Position numbers and translations under genes: made by a program. A stretch of DNA of 64,000 nucleotides from Ustilago trichophora (Eukaryota; Basidiomycota; Ustilaginomycetes; Ustilaginales; Ustilaginaceae). Below are positions 1-10,683 of the stretch, piece by piece. Numbering within the stretch: the first letter of the stretch is position 1; every line of letters begins with the position of its first letter. The notes under the pieces are model-generated. The model saw nothing but the letters and a program-made list of their open reading frames with translations. It was not told the DNA's origin and searched no databases. Where the stretch lies: positions 372,001 to 436,000 of the forward strand of contig OOIN01000043.1 in assembly GCA_900323505.1 (NCBI GenBank). The letters run 5' to 3'.

Positions 1-2892
1 CTCGCGCAAGTGGAGAGCTACTTAATCAGCTTTGCACTGTCATGCTGAGGTAATTGTTTTCATCGGCGATCTTTCCCCTACTCTTTGTTGTCTGATCTCG
101 ATCGATTTTTCCCAATCCGACTTGAGCTTCGCACGATAAGCCAAATCCACGACCACCAAATCCGAAATCCAAGCCGATTCTCGACTCGGCTTTATGCAGA
201 GGAGCTGCAGAGTAGCTGCAGCTGTTGCTGTAGGGTCTTTTCGAGGTTGTGCATGCAACTCTGCACACCAAAGTGTTGTGGTTTGCCGGTGGGAGGCTTT
301 CCGATGTGTGCTTGCTCCAATCTCAGCTCTTTCAAGAGGCTCCGCTGCGTCTGGCAAAGTGTAAGAGTTACTGTAATAGTAGCCGGACTGTTAGCCGGCC
401 GGCGGTGACAGGCTTGCTTGCACATCGTTTTTTTCTTGTACTACAGTATGCAGAGTGCAGTGCAGTACAAGGCATGTGGGAGCGATGGAACGAAGACCTT
501 CACATGGAGGGACCTGTTCGTGCCATCGATGGTCGACTTTTGTCAAAGCTTGGGGCTTGGTTGAGGATGGTACAAGGTTGAGCTCGGCTCACCTTCAAGT
601 AAAGAATAGCAGCGAGTCAGACAACAGACAGAGGTGTTGACAAGATGATGGCAAGAAAGCGCTGTGTACACCTGGCTTGCGATGATCATGTTTGAAGCAT
701 GGTTCTATGAAGTTGAACCAGCCAACCAGAGCAAGCGCATTTGTTTGGCTTGCTTTTCAAAGCTCAGGGTTGGGTTCGTCTCTGTGCTGTACAGTCGAAC
801 AAGAACGGAAGGGTTCAAAAAAAGCCAAACGGGTCAAGACCGCGCGCATTTCTCTCTTCACTCTCACATACATACACAAGAAAGGATGTTCGGATGAGCC
901 ATCCGTGAGTAGTAGTGTGTAGGTTTGAGGTCTGATCGTGGATCCCAGGATCGAAGTTACGGTCAAGTTGCAAAAGAGCGTGGGTGCGGACCAAGCGGGT
1001 TCATCAAAGCATCAACCGATGACTCGTCTGTGTGGAATTGGGCTTCCGATGGAGGCTAAAAAGGTAGAAAACAAAAGAAAAAATGGCGAAATTTCGATTT
1101 ACCAGCGAATTTTTATGGCACTAGACCAGTCATGATTGCCACCAAAAATGGCGATTTGTCGGTCTTGAATGAGAAATGACGAGTGGAGGCAGAACAGACA
1201 CTGTCGGAATGCCCAAGCTCAACAAACAAAATGTCGCGATTTTTGTGGTGGATTTCGGGGGACGCCGTTGAAATTGCGGAAAGGAGTCATCCGCCTTTGC
1301 CATTTTGTGAGAGAGGAAAATCTCTCTATATGGCTGTTTTGGACAGCTTCAACAGCCTCTCCGCACCGCACGGCTGCTTGAGTGGGTAACGCATGTGCAC
1401 CGAGGTGAGAGAGAGAGACTGATCCAATGCCTAGCCTTCATCGCCCTTTGCGCCGTGATTGCCACCAAGCCCGCCTCGCTCTCGCTCTCTTTTTGGAATC
1501 ACACCCAAGGTGACTCCTCTGGCCTCCAAACTCGCTCACTCTCTGCTGCCCTTGATTCGTTCCATTCTTTCGAATCTTTTGGTTTTTGCTTATACTTCTT
1601 CTCGATATGATCATCGACATCTGCGTCCTGTCCTTTTTTCAGCATCAAGTTGTACAGGTATTGGTATAAGAAGGGACTGGTGCAAAGAATATGACTGAAC
1701 TGAGCGTTGATAGGTTTCGACATGAAACAACGGCAACACAAGAAAGAGTGGCTGCGCCTCCACTCGATTTCGTTTTGTGAGTGACTAGGCGCGCGAAATT
1801 GTGTGAGAAATACAAAGCGGTGTGCTGCCCAATTTATTCCTTTCAAGGTCAAACATTTGGCAAAGGGTCTCTCTCTTCCCAGAGAGACACAAGGCACTTG
1901 AGCTGAGCCTCTCCATCCTGTACAGTGCAACTGAGCGGCTGTCTATCTACGCCTGCCTGTCATTCAGTAAACCCACACACTGCTCATCCGCCTCATTCCT
2001 CCTCATCCTCCTCCTCGTTTCTGTGACTCACGGCACACAGTGTAACGCGTATCTCCGCCACCTCTCTGCCTCTTTTCGACTCTATCTAATCATTTGGCCC
2101 TCCTCGTCCTCCTCCTCCTCATTCTCAACTCAGCCTCTTGCTATCCTCATTGCCCTCGCCATCGTCGTCATCATCATCATCATCATCACCACAAACCACA
2201 AACCACTCTTGGCTCACTCGACTCAGCAGAGCATCAAGTCAACCTCGACTCAGCGCTCTTGATCAAAAAGGCGCGCACATCAGATCTAACCATCAACCTT
2301 TGTGCTCAGCCATCTTTCGATCCACAACCCGATTCGCCACAGTCGACCCACTCGAACCACACTACACACAGCACAGCCTGACAAGGTGGTGACTCCAGCT
2401 TTTCCCCAACGTTTCTTGTTCTAACTCAAGGTCTGGACCTCGCCGTAATCCGGGTTCTCTCGACGTCGTCAGCCACCTGCTTCTCCTTTACCTACCTACC
2501 TCCTCCTCCTCCCATAACTCGCGCGCTACTCAGCAGCTCCGCACCTTCCTTCTCCACCTCGATTTCATCATCACCGCCTCATTAAAACTCGAGCTTCCCC
2601 ATCTTCCATCACCATCCACATCCACACCGCCACCTTCCATCCTTCGTCGACTCAGCAACTCAGCTTCTGTCATCGCTCAGTCCATCCATCACAGCACAGC
2701 ACTTGCTCTATTGACTGTTTCCTTCCAACAGTAGACTCGTCATTGCGACTCAGCCCACAACCACTTTGACTCTCTAAGCAAATAGCACGCGCGTCTATCC
2801 CCCGCGCCTATACAACACTTAGCGCACAAGGCAGACAGACACACACACACACAACTCTTCACTCTACGTTCATATTTTTACACACACGCACA
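1..2892. other. long non-coding region upstream of the cyclin gene
   Basis: No supportable gene is seen here. The open frames are short and have no recognisable domain. From about 1.9 kb onward the plus strand is strongly pyrimidine-rich and holds CT and TCA microsatellites (a TCA run lies near 2169-2190), as in leaders of fungal housekeeping genes. Much of it is probably promoter and 5' leader of the cyclin at 3495. CTGTACAG palindromes occur at 787-794 and 1918-1925. Confidence 0.6.
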
Positions 2893-2931
2893 ATGATTTC
2901 CCACATCGTCGTCCCCTCGTGGGACCTTTAA
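2893..2931 (+). promoter_or_regulatory. candidate upstream ORF (12 codons) in the cyclin leader
   Basis: An ATG with A at -3 opens a 12-codon frame that ends in TAA at 2929-2931 and encodes MISHIVVPSWDL. It lies 564 nt before the cyclin ATG. Directly after it are two possible hairpins: TTCTGT/ACAGAA around 2939-2953, and GGGACCTT (2921-2928) with AAGGGTCCC (2964-2972, one bulge). Whether this sequence is in the mature mRNA, or spliced out, cannot be told from DNA alone. Confidence 0.35.
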
Positions 2932-3494
2932 GAACGGTTTTCTGTATCACAGAACGATCGTCCAAGGGTCCCCTTTGACATCTACGCGCTTCGCCTCCAA
3001 CACGGCCTTTATAGTCGCGATTACTCTTTCTATCTCTGATTCTCTAGACACTACTTGCTCAACAAAGTAGTCATCCTTCACTTCCTCTCTTCATCTCTTA
3101 TCATCTTTCTTTGACCGACATTCTCCCCCTCTCTCTTCGATATCAAGAACGTCCTATCAGCGTTCTAGGTATCATTCATTAGCGAGCATACCCTACTCTT
3201 CCTTGTAGGGCCTCGCTCCTCACACACTCTCTATCAAGGTTGCGGTCCTCACACCGCCATCCACCCGGTCCTTCTCTACGTGAATTGGTTCGTCGCATTG
3301 GCTCATAACCCTCCCTGCACTCAGCTCTCTCTACTCGACATCATTCCGTCAAGGTTCAGTCTGACCCGCTTCTCTTTATACCTCAAAAGTGAAGCCAACT
3401 CGACTTTATATCTTGACTTGTTCAGATACGCTGTAGCTGCTTCCTTCGCACCTCAGTGTTCTGACATCCATCCCCTTCACACCGGTCTTGCAAC

Positions 3495-5056
3495 ATGCAG
3501 CCACTCGGCCCTTTCGCTCCGACCATGGTCGTCGATGGTGCTTCCATGCCCATCTCGGACTACGTTGAGCTCAATGGCTACAACCTCGCTTCCCACACCA
3601 CTGCTCTCGAGCAGTCGTTGCTTGGCAAGCCGCATCTCATGCCCGTCGCTGGACTCGCTCTGATGCCCCCCACCGTCTGCGGCAAGCGATCCCGATCCAA
3701 CTCGGACGCTTCCTCTTACTCGTCTTCGGCTGCATCTAGCCACGCCTCGGTCTTCTCTTCCGAGAACGATGGATCCGAGTCTGGCTACGATTCGCAGACC
3801 AGCATTGGCGAGCAGACTCCCTCTTCTCGCAAGAGCTCCATGAGCGAAACCTCTTCTCACCAGCAGCTCGAGAACCTCGCCATCTGGCGTGCTGACCTGC
3901 TTTCCACAGAGCATTCCGAACGCGAGCGCTGCGCCAAGCGCATCCGCGACCTTCAGGGCGAAGTTGTCAGACTTGCATCCGAGGTCGTTCATGTTGCTTC
4001 GCAGCCTGCTCAGCCTTCTGTCGCCGCTCCTGCTGCTCCTGCCGCCCACTCCGCCTCCACATCGAGCATCTCGCCTGCATCTTCTTCCTCGTCATCCTCA
4101 TCCGAGGGCACCAAGAACGCCTTGGTCGACTGCCTTGTCGGTAAGTACAATTCTTCTTCAGGACCTGTTCCTGTGCCTGCCTTCCTTCCCACCTGTCCAA
4201 GCAGACTGCTGATCCCCCTGAGTCTGCCTCGTTTCACCCTTTCACGCCTATAGATGCTGCATGCAGAACGCTCGACGCCATCTGGAACGCTTCCAACCCT
4301 TCGGCTTCCTGTGACCTAGCCAAGGGCAAGAGCGCCCTTCCTCTCCAGGTGTTTGTCCGCGAGACTCTTCGACGCGGTCGCACCTCTTGCTCGACCTTGC
4401 AGGCTGCTTTGCTCTACTGCGTCAGACTCGGCGAGGCTGCCAAGCAGTCCAAGCAGATGTCGCTCAAGCAGTCGACCCGTGCTGCCGGCGTCGAGGTCGA
4501 GGTCGAGACTCAGTCCACCTCTCCTCTGCTCGGCATGACCAAGGAAGAGCTCTGCCTCGTTCGCTGCCCCAGACGCATGTTCCTCGCCTCGATCATGGTC
4601 GCTTCCAAGTTTGTGCAGGATCGCACTTACTCGAACCGCGCCTGGTCCAAGATCTCGGGTCTTCCCGTCAAGGATCTCGGCAAGATGGAGCGTGCTTTCC
4701 TCAAGGCCATCGACTACCGTCTCATGGTCTCTGAGGGCGAGTGGGAGCTCTGGACTGCCGAGTTGAAGCGGGCTCACGCTGCTCAGAATGCCGCTGCTGT
4801 CGCTCCTGCCGAGGTTGCCGCTGCCAACGGCATCGTTGGTAGACGCAGCAGCTTGAGCCGCTCGCAGTCGGACAACGTCACTGGCGCTGCTGTCGCCCTT
4901 GACACCGAGTTGCGTGCTGTCAGCCCTCGTCTGCCTAGCCAGGTGCAGCCCAAGTATCGTCATCTCGACGACGATGCCCAGCAGATCTCGACGCATGCCG
5001 ACATGGCTCTGCCCTTCCCTCGCGCCGCCGTCGCTGTCACTTCTGCTGAGATCTAA
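3495..5056 (+). CDS. Pho80/Pcl-type cyclin
   Basis: Two exons (3495-4140 and 4254-5056) are joined by a GTAAGT...TAG intron and encode 482 residues. The N-terminal 215 residues are Ser-rich and low-complexity, with a short helical stretch near 125-165. The cyclin box lies at about 245-385 and includes RCPRRMFLASIMVASKF, YSNRAWSKISGL and a C-terminal EWELW, which are typical of Pho85-partner (Pcl/Pho80) cyclins. By family, it should activate a Pho85-type CDK in G1 polarity or nutrient control; the exact subtype (Pcl1/2 or Pcl5) is not settled. The ATG at 3495 fits because the frame is closed upstream. Its leader is long and carries a candidate uORF. The 3' end converges on a CDK-like kinase gene. 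Confidence 0.85.
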
Positions 5057-5769
5057 TCTCAGAACAGAGGCAGCTTACCCCTTCTCTCTATCTTCCTATC
5101 CAACTTCCTCCTATTTGCACACGGTCGTTGACGTGGATCCCGGGATCTGCTTTCTGCACTTGCATCTCTCTGTGTACGATTATGTCCTCTTGGCTCGCAT
5201 CGTTGTCACCCGCTTTCCCTCCCGTCCTCTCTTACTCTCTCACACTCGCACTCATCAGTCCTGTTACCTTTTCTCTTGCATCTTGTATCACCACCTCATC
5301 TCATCGCATCTCCTTCACGCATCTTTCTCCGCGCACTCATCTCCCTAATCTCTTCCTCCCCTCTTTCACATTCCCATGTTCACCTAGTATACCTCGCCCA
5401 GCTTTTTTCGGTCGAGCTTTCCACATCTGATTGTGGGACGGTGCAGGCAGATGCATTGTTCCCCCTTCCTTTCCATTGTGGGCTTTTTCGAAAATTTGGC
5501 TCCCCGACAAGAAACTCGCTCTGTACTATCATCATCACCTTTCGCCTCACCACCGCCTTCTGAAGCAGCATCACGATCTCTAACCCAGATCTAGCTTCCA
5601 AGTGAGCGGCAGCAGGTTACAAGGCGCACACATCTCTTCTCATCGTCTCTCGGTAGTTGATTCTTCTCTTTTCTGTGATCTCTTTCTCTCTCTCTCTCTC
5701 TCTTGAAATACTAAACTTGTTTATTTTATAGCCACAGTCTGTGCACGTGTTTGATCACAGTGATAGCAT
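5057..5769. other. convergent intergenic region
   Basis: This is the 3' flank shared by the cyclin (+) and the CDK-like kinase (-). It is CT-rich, with a CT run near 5685-5702 and a perfect 12-bp palindrome GATCCCGGGATC at 5136-5147. No gene is seen. Confidence 0.6.
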
Positions 5770-7329
5770 TCATTCCTGTAGCGCGGCTAGCAGTTGTGCG
5801 GCGGTAGGACGTGCTGCGGCGGAAAGCTTTAGGGAGGGGATGATGATTTTGTCGACCACGATTTTGGCCTCTTTTGCTTTTGAAAGGTCGGGGTAGAGAG
5901 GTAGAGATTCGAGCAAGTTTTTGGGTTCTGTTGGAGCGAAAGGAAGACGATGTAGGGGAGGTTGGAAGTGTATTGCTTCTGGCCAGATTGTAGTGGAAGA
6001 AGGGAGGCCTAGGAGGGAGAAGATGGCTGAAGCTAGGGGTATGTCACCTCTTTGTGCTTGGGAAGTGAAGAGTGGGGTACGGGTGAAGTTTGATGTTGAG
6101 ATGGGGATTGGGGGGGTTGGGACTTGTTCCCAGAAGAAGAAATCGCTATCTGCCGAGGAAGGGGAGGGGAGGAAGGGGTGGGAGTTGTCGAAAGCTTTTT
6201 GCCAATCCCTTCGTTCATCGTCTACCTCGTGGTCTTGTTCAACGTCTAAAGTGGGCATGCTAGCATCTGTGGAGGATGGACCACAGTTGGGTACAAGAGC
6301 GGTAAAGAATTCCGCCAGACTCACTCCACTCGCCCAAATATCTACCTTGTAAGCATCATATCCATATTTAGGACTAAACAGAAGCTCGGGTGCCCTATAC
6401 ACTCCCGTCCCTACCTGATGGACCATTCTTTCTCCCTCACCCTCTTCTCCTCCTGGAGAATCTTGTTGAACTCCAGAGGCCACAAGAAGCGGATCCGGCA
6501 ACGGTTTGGAATTGTGGGCAATTCCCAAATCGATCAATTTCAACCTCCCATTATGACTCAGTAAGATATTGGACGGTTTAACGTCTCTATGTGCGACACG
6601 TTTCGCATGCAAGAAGTTGAGTCCTTGGAAAAGTTGCTTTGCCATACTGGCTATAAAACCTCCTACGTCTTGCTTCCATAGGTGGGATATGCTCAAACCC
6701 GACCTCCTCTCTACCAGCCCATCCTCCATCGCTGCACGTTGGGGGAAGGAGGGGAGGAGGGATGGTTCGTTGAGCACCTCTTGGAGTGTTGCAGCGTAAA
6801 GAGGCATGATGAGGTCTACGGTGGAACCGAAGGGATCGGATGTGTCGTAGATAGCGCAGAGTAGCGGAGCCAAGTTGGGATGGGAATCGAGATGTTTGAG
6901 AAGCGAGATTTCTCGTGAGATAGAGTGCGGAGGAGGTTGATCGTCAGCAGAGACACGTTTGATGCATATCCATCCGCAGAGGCCATCGGCTGCTTCTGTG
7001 GCTCGAAGAAGAGGTGTTAGCGCCGCCATTGACGAGTTGGAGGTGTTCAGGTCTCGAGCTGATGATGAAGCGCAGGAGGAGGAGGAAGAACGGTGGTCAT
7101 AGGGCCATTGCGGATGAAGAGTGAGCGGACGACGATAGACAGAACTACACAGTCCATCGCTATGAGGGATGAGTTGAGTGGTCGTCAGCGTGATCCAGTC
7201 GATGGATGGGGTGGAAGATGTGAGAGAACCGCCGATGAAGGATCGTTTGGAAGCGGTGGAGGTTGAGATGGACGTGGATGCTGCTACCGGTGCTGCTAGG
7301 GCTTCGTCGAAGGAGGGTAGGAGGGCCAT
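5770..7329 (-). CDS. CDK-like (CMGC) Ser/Thr protein kinase
   Basis: A single exon encodes 519 residues starting MALLPSFDEA. The kinase landmarks are Lys124 in ICIKR, Glu140 in SREISLLKHL, the catalytic loop HRDVKPSN (Asp249, Asn254), DLG in place of DFG (Asp267), GTGVYRAPELL, and DIWASG. The RAPELL segment and the layout fit CDK-type kinases, possibly the Csk1 or CDK-activating group. The glycine loop is poorly conserved and Ser-rich inserts interrupt the N lobe and the region after DIWASG. The frame stays open upstream to about 7536, but the ATG at 7329 gives the simplest N-terminus. It ends convergent with the Pcl-type cyclin; whether the two proteins interact is unknown. Confidence 0.75.
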   Translation of the reverse strand: MALLPSFDEALAAPVAASTSISTSTASKRSFIGGSLTSSTPSIDWITLTTTQLIPHSDGLCSSVYRRPLTLHPQWPYDHRSSSSSCASSSARDLNTSNSSMAALTPLLRATEAADGLCGWICIKRVSADDQPPPHSISREISLLKHLDSHPNLAPLLCAIYDTSDPFGSTVDLIMPLYAATLQEVLNEPSLLPSFPQRAAMEDGLVERRSGLSISHLWKQDVGGFIASMAKQLFQGLNFLHAKRVAHRDVKPSNILLSHNGRLKLIDLGIAHNSKPLPDPLLVASGVQQDSPGGEEGEGERMVHQVGTGVYRAPELLFSPKYGYDAYKVDIWASGVSLAEFFTALVPNCGPSSTDASMPTLDVEQDHEVDDERRDWQKAFDNSHPFLPSPSSADSDFFFWEQVPTPPIPISTSNFTRTPLFTSQAQRGDIPLASAIFSLLGLPSSTTIWPEAIHFQPPLHRLPFAPTEPKNLLESLPLYPDLSKAKEAKIVVDKIIIPSLKLSAAARPTAAQLLAALQE

Positions 7330-7857
7330 GATGGCGCCTTCTTGTTGCTGGATGGGGAGTTTTCGGCGTGATGGCTGGTTGCAACCCAGCAATGAGCAAT
7401 CCCTCCAAGCGTGGTGTGTATGTATGTATGAGTGACTTGAGAAAGACAAAAGTAAAGAACACCTTCTTCCCCACATCCTGTTGCTTTGTGAGACCAACAC
7501 CTCGCCGAATTTCTTTTCTGATCCATTTTTTTTCAACGATTTTTATTCGCACAGCAAAAGCATGAAAAAGCAAAATGACGCGATAAGCTCTTATCCAAAC
7601 GCAACCCAAATTTTGAGTCACAAAAAAAAAAAGCCGATTAGATACACTCTGTACCACCTCGTTTGCCATTACACACCATCATTCGATCATCACCTCTCTT
7701 CTCTCTCTCTCTTTTCAATTCACGTTTGACAAACACAAACACAACTCATACTTACTGAAAGGGAAAAGAGACAGGGATCTACGCTACAAGAATCCCTTCC
7801 GTCTCAGAGGTTTGGATTTTGGATGCCCTTTTGCACTTTGCATTGATCCGCAACAAC
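7330..7857. other. divergent promoter region
   Basis: This is the upstream region shared by the CDK-like kinase (-) and the Dug3-like gene (+). It contains a short A run at about 7622-7632 and CT-rich stretches. No separate gene is seen. Confidence 0.6.
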
Positions 7858-9054
7858 ATGTGTCGTCTTTTGGGTACGTTTACCTTCCCCTTCCACTTTT
7901 TTTCTTTTTTTTTTAACATGATCTGTACTGACCGCTTGTCTCTGTCCTGCTGTATCCATTCGATGATGCCGTATCTAGTCTTTAAAGGCGCAGATCCGAT
8001 CCAGCTCTGTCACCTCGTTACACGACCAGCCCATTCGATCATCAACCAGGCCTTTGACTCTCGTCTTCGACTCGATGCCACCCGAGCCGTCAACGGCGAT
8101 GGTTTCGGTGTAGGATGGTACGACTCCACTCCGGATCCTGAACTGGGAAATGCACCTTGCATCTTTACCTCGGTCACTCCAGCATGGAACAACCAGAACC
8201 TCCAACGAATCGCAGAAAAGATCAAATCTCCGCTCGTATTCGCCCACGTACGAGCTTCGACCGCCGGGGCACTCTCGGAAACCAACTGTCACCCTTGGCG
8301 CTACGGCCGTCTCATGTGGATGCACAACGGTCAAATCTCCGACTTTAGCAAGATCAAACGTCAGGTTCTCGCCAGCTTACCCGAACCTTTGTTCTTATTC
8401 CCGCAAGGTCATACCGATTCCGAGTTTGCCTTTGCGGTCTTCCTCAGCCATCTGAAAGATCCTCTTTCCACAGAACCTTTCTCGTACAAAGAGTTGAGAG
8501 ATGCAATGCTCTCGACGATCAAACAGTTCAACACGTGGTCTCGTCAGGCTGGAATTCGTGAACCTTCGCTGATGAACTTTTGCGTTACCGACGGTCAGAG
8601 CATCATCTGCACCCGCTACGTCAGTTCGAAGCATGACCAAGCTGCATCGCTCTACTTTTCATCGGGAACGAGCTTCTACGAACATTCCAAGGGAGCCTAT
8701 AGGATGGTCAAGACGGACAAGAGGGAAAAGATTATTGTGGTCGCAAGCGAACCGTTGACGTTTGAAAAGGCGGATTGGATGGAAATCCCAACCAACACCC
8801 TGGTGGTCATCACGCCAAAGATGAACGTACTTCAGCTCCCGATTGTGGATGAGTATGCACTGGGAAAGGGCGAAGAGGGGGTCAAGAGGAGTCCGACTTT
8901 TGCGATAAAGACTGGATTCCCACCGAGTATGTCGGGTGCTACAGCCGGTGCGACGGGCAACGGGAATGGGAATCGGACTGGTGGCAAGGAAGGTGACGGT
9001 CTGTTAGGAAGAGGCTTAAGAGCAATTCAGAATTCAGCTGCGGCTGTTCGTTGA
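7858..9054 (+). CDS. DUG3: class II glutamine amidotransferase, Dug3-like
   Basis: The first exon is only 16 nt (7858-7873, MCRLL plus one base), followed by a GTACGT...CTAG intron (7874-7978) and exon 2 (7979-9054). The product is 363 residues. Splicing joins MCRLL to VFKGADPIQL and exposes the N-terminal Cys2 nucleophile expected of class II glutamine amidotransferases after Met removal. Conserved stretches include RPAHSIINQ, NGDGFGVGWY, FAHVRAST, NCHPWRYGRLMWMHNG and GHTDSEFAFA. In yeast, Dug3 works with Dug2 in the gamma-glutamyl-transpeptidase-independent breakdown of glutathione; that role is inferred from family similarity. The C-terminal 50 residues are Gly/Asn-rich and probably disordered. 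Confidence 0.9.
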   Translation: MCRLLGTFTFPFHFFSFFFNMICTDRLSLSCCIHSMMPYLVFKGADPIQLCHLVTRPAHSIINQAFDSRLRLDATRAVNGDGFGVGWYDSTPDPELGNAPCIFTSVTPAWNNQNLQRIAEKIKSPLVFAHVRASTAGALSETNCHPWRYGRLMWMHNGQISDFSKIKRQVLASLPEPLFLFPQGHTDSEFAFAVFLSHLKDPLSTEPFSYKELRDAMLSTIKQFNTWSRQAGIREPSLMNFCVTDGQSIICTRYVSSKHDQAASLYFSSGTSFYEHSKGAYRMVKTDKREKIIVVASEPLTFEKADWMEIPTNTLVVITPKMNVLQLPIVDEYALGKGEEGVKRSPTFAIKTGFPPSMSGATAGATGNGNGNRTGGKEGDGLLGRGLRAIQNSAAAVR

Positions 9055-9499
9055 TGATCCAGTAATCTCAAGGCATAGTTTTGGATCGTGGATCACTTTG
9101 ACATTATACCCAAAAACCCCTCCCCTTGCTCACTCCCTCTTCCCCGAGCTTCATACCTGCATCATCATCTGTATTTCTACTCTTTCAATCTGTTCAAGCG
9201 ATCAATTACTCGGCATGGCTTGTCCGGCCTAGGGCCGAGCACACAAATACACAGTTTGCTGTTCAGGGTGAAGGGATGATACTGCGCACCTTGGTTGTTG
9301 AAAGTGAATTTTTTGGCACAAGTGAGTGACTGCGCGCTTGAGCCAATTTTTTCGAAAATGCAAAGCCGACACTTTCAAAAGTAGACGCTGAATTGCATTG
9401 CACAACTGTCACCACTCTGTCAACTACCATCATCATTCCATCTGGATCGCCCCATTTCCCCCTTTCGCCTCTCTCATCAGCTAGCTCTTCATCCACAAG
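9055..9499. other. intergenic region between DUG3-like and PPCDC genes
   Basis: This is the 3' end of the Dug3-like gene and the promoter of the decarboxylase gene, on the same strand. No gene, RNA or notable repeat is seen. Confidence 0.6.
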
Positions 9500-10303
9500 A
9501 TGCAGAGCAAGACACCAAGCAGCACGGAATCCAACTCGAAAACCACAACATCGATTCCACCATCACTATCATCCCCTCATCCCAGCCTCTCCCGCCCTCC
9601 CATCGCAGACCGACCATTGCACATCGTCCTTGCATCCACGGGAAGCGTTGCATCGGTCAAAATCCCACACATCGTCGAGGAACTTTTGAAATACGCCAAT
9701 GTACGAATCCAGATCATTGCCAGTGACAATTCGCTTCATTTTTACGACCGTCAATTTGTTCTCTCCTTGAACACCAACTCTTCTTCCACTGTGCCGTATA
9801 CTGTTGCATCTTTGGCAGCTGAGAATTCCTCCCCCTCCTCCTCCTCCTCCTCCTCCTCCTCCTGCAGTGGGGCGAAACCGCGGGTGCATCTTTGGACGAA
9901 CTCTGACGAATGGACCACCTTCACGCGCATCGGCGATCCCATCCTGCATATTGAACTTCGACGATGGGCCGATTTGATCATCATCGCACCTTGCTCCGCC
10001 AACACCCTGGCCAAGCTAAATGCAGGGATATGCGACGATCTTCTAACGAGCTTTATGCGAGCTCTAGGAAACGAGCAGCAGGTTTGGTTGGCCCCAGCGA
10101 TGAATACGGCAATGTGGATGCATCCGCTTACCGAGAGACATGTGGGGTTTGTAAAAGAGGCGCTGGGTTATAAGGTGTTGGGCCCGGTGCAGAAGAAACT
10201 CGCTTGTGGAGATACCGGATTGGGCGCTATGGTAGAGTGGTCGGTGTTGGTGCATGACGTGGTGGAGAAGTATGGTTTGATGAAGGTGGAGAAGATTACT
10301 TAG
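9500..10303 (+). CDS. CAB3: phosphopantothenoylcysteine decarboxylase (Cab3/Hal3 family)
   Basis: A single exon encodes 267 residues. This flavoprotein family decarboxylates 4'-phosphopantothenoylcysteine in coenzyme A synthesis. Visible motifs are the flavin-binding start LHIVLASTGSVAS (about 40-52), the catalytic His150 in DPILHIELRRWAD, the APAMNTAMW motif with Asn202, and the substrate-flap Cys236 in KKLACGDTGLGAM. All three catalytic positions are present, so the product should be a competent homotrimer. In S. cerevisiae these residues are divided between Cab3 and Hal3/Vhs3. Residues 108-123 are a poly-Ser insert encoded by a TCC microsatellite. The first ~36 residues are Ser/Pro/Thr-rich and not part of the fold. 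Confidence 0.92.
   Translation: MQSKTPSSTESNSKTTTSIPPSLSSPHPSLSRPPIADRPLHIVLASTGSVASVKIPHIVEELLKYANVRIQIIASDNSLHFYDRQFVLSLNTNSSSTVPYTVASLAAENSSPSSSSSSSSSCSGAKPRVHLWTNSDEWTTFTRIGDPILHIELRRWADLIIIAPCSANTLAKLNAGICDDLLTSFMRALGNEQQVWLAPAMNTAMWMHPLTERHVGFVKEALGYKVLGPVQKKLACGDTGLGAMVEWSVLVHDVVEKYGLMKVEKIT
9834..9863. repeat. (TCC)n microsatellite inside the PPCDC gene
   Basis: About ten TCC units encode the poly-Ser run. Being a multiple of three, length changes would keep the reading frame. Confidence 0.9.
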
Positions 10304-10683
10304 GTAGCAGCACAGGTTGAAAACAATAAAAGAAACCCCTCGGGAGAAGATACCCAAACCAACACATGCTGAACTTCATAGTCTGCCTCGGCCACACACA
10401 TACGCACAAGCAATGGTGTGGGAAGGAAGCAAGGTTTCTCCCTCTCTGTGTGCGAAACGTCTCAGAGAGGAGCAACGGTTTTGTCTCAACAGAGGGCGTG
10501 TTTTGAAGTGTAGAGAAGACCAGCCCGGTTTAATAAATTGGAGGTGGAAGATGCGAGGTTGGCGTATGTGTGTTAGGCATGGTGGACGGAAGGAGGTTTA
10601 GATTAGATGATTGATGGGGGAGTTTGTGAGACATGTCTTCTATGCGAGTAAGGTGGTCTATGGGAAGGGGTTTGATTGGGGAT
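10304..10683. other. convergent intergenic region
   Basis: 3' flanks of the PPCDC (+) and CRY-DASH (-) genes. No gene or clear element is seen. Confidence 0.6.
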
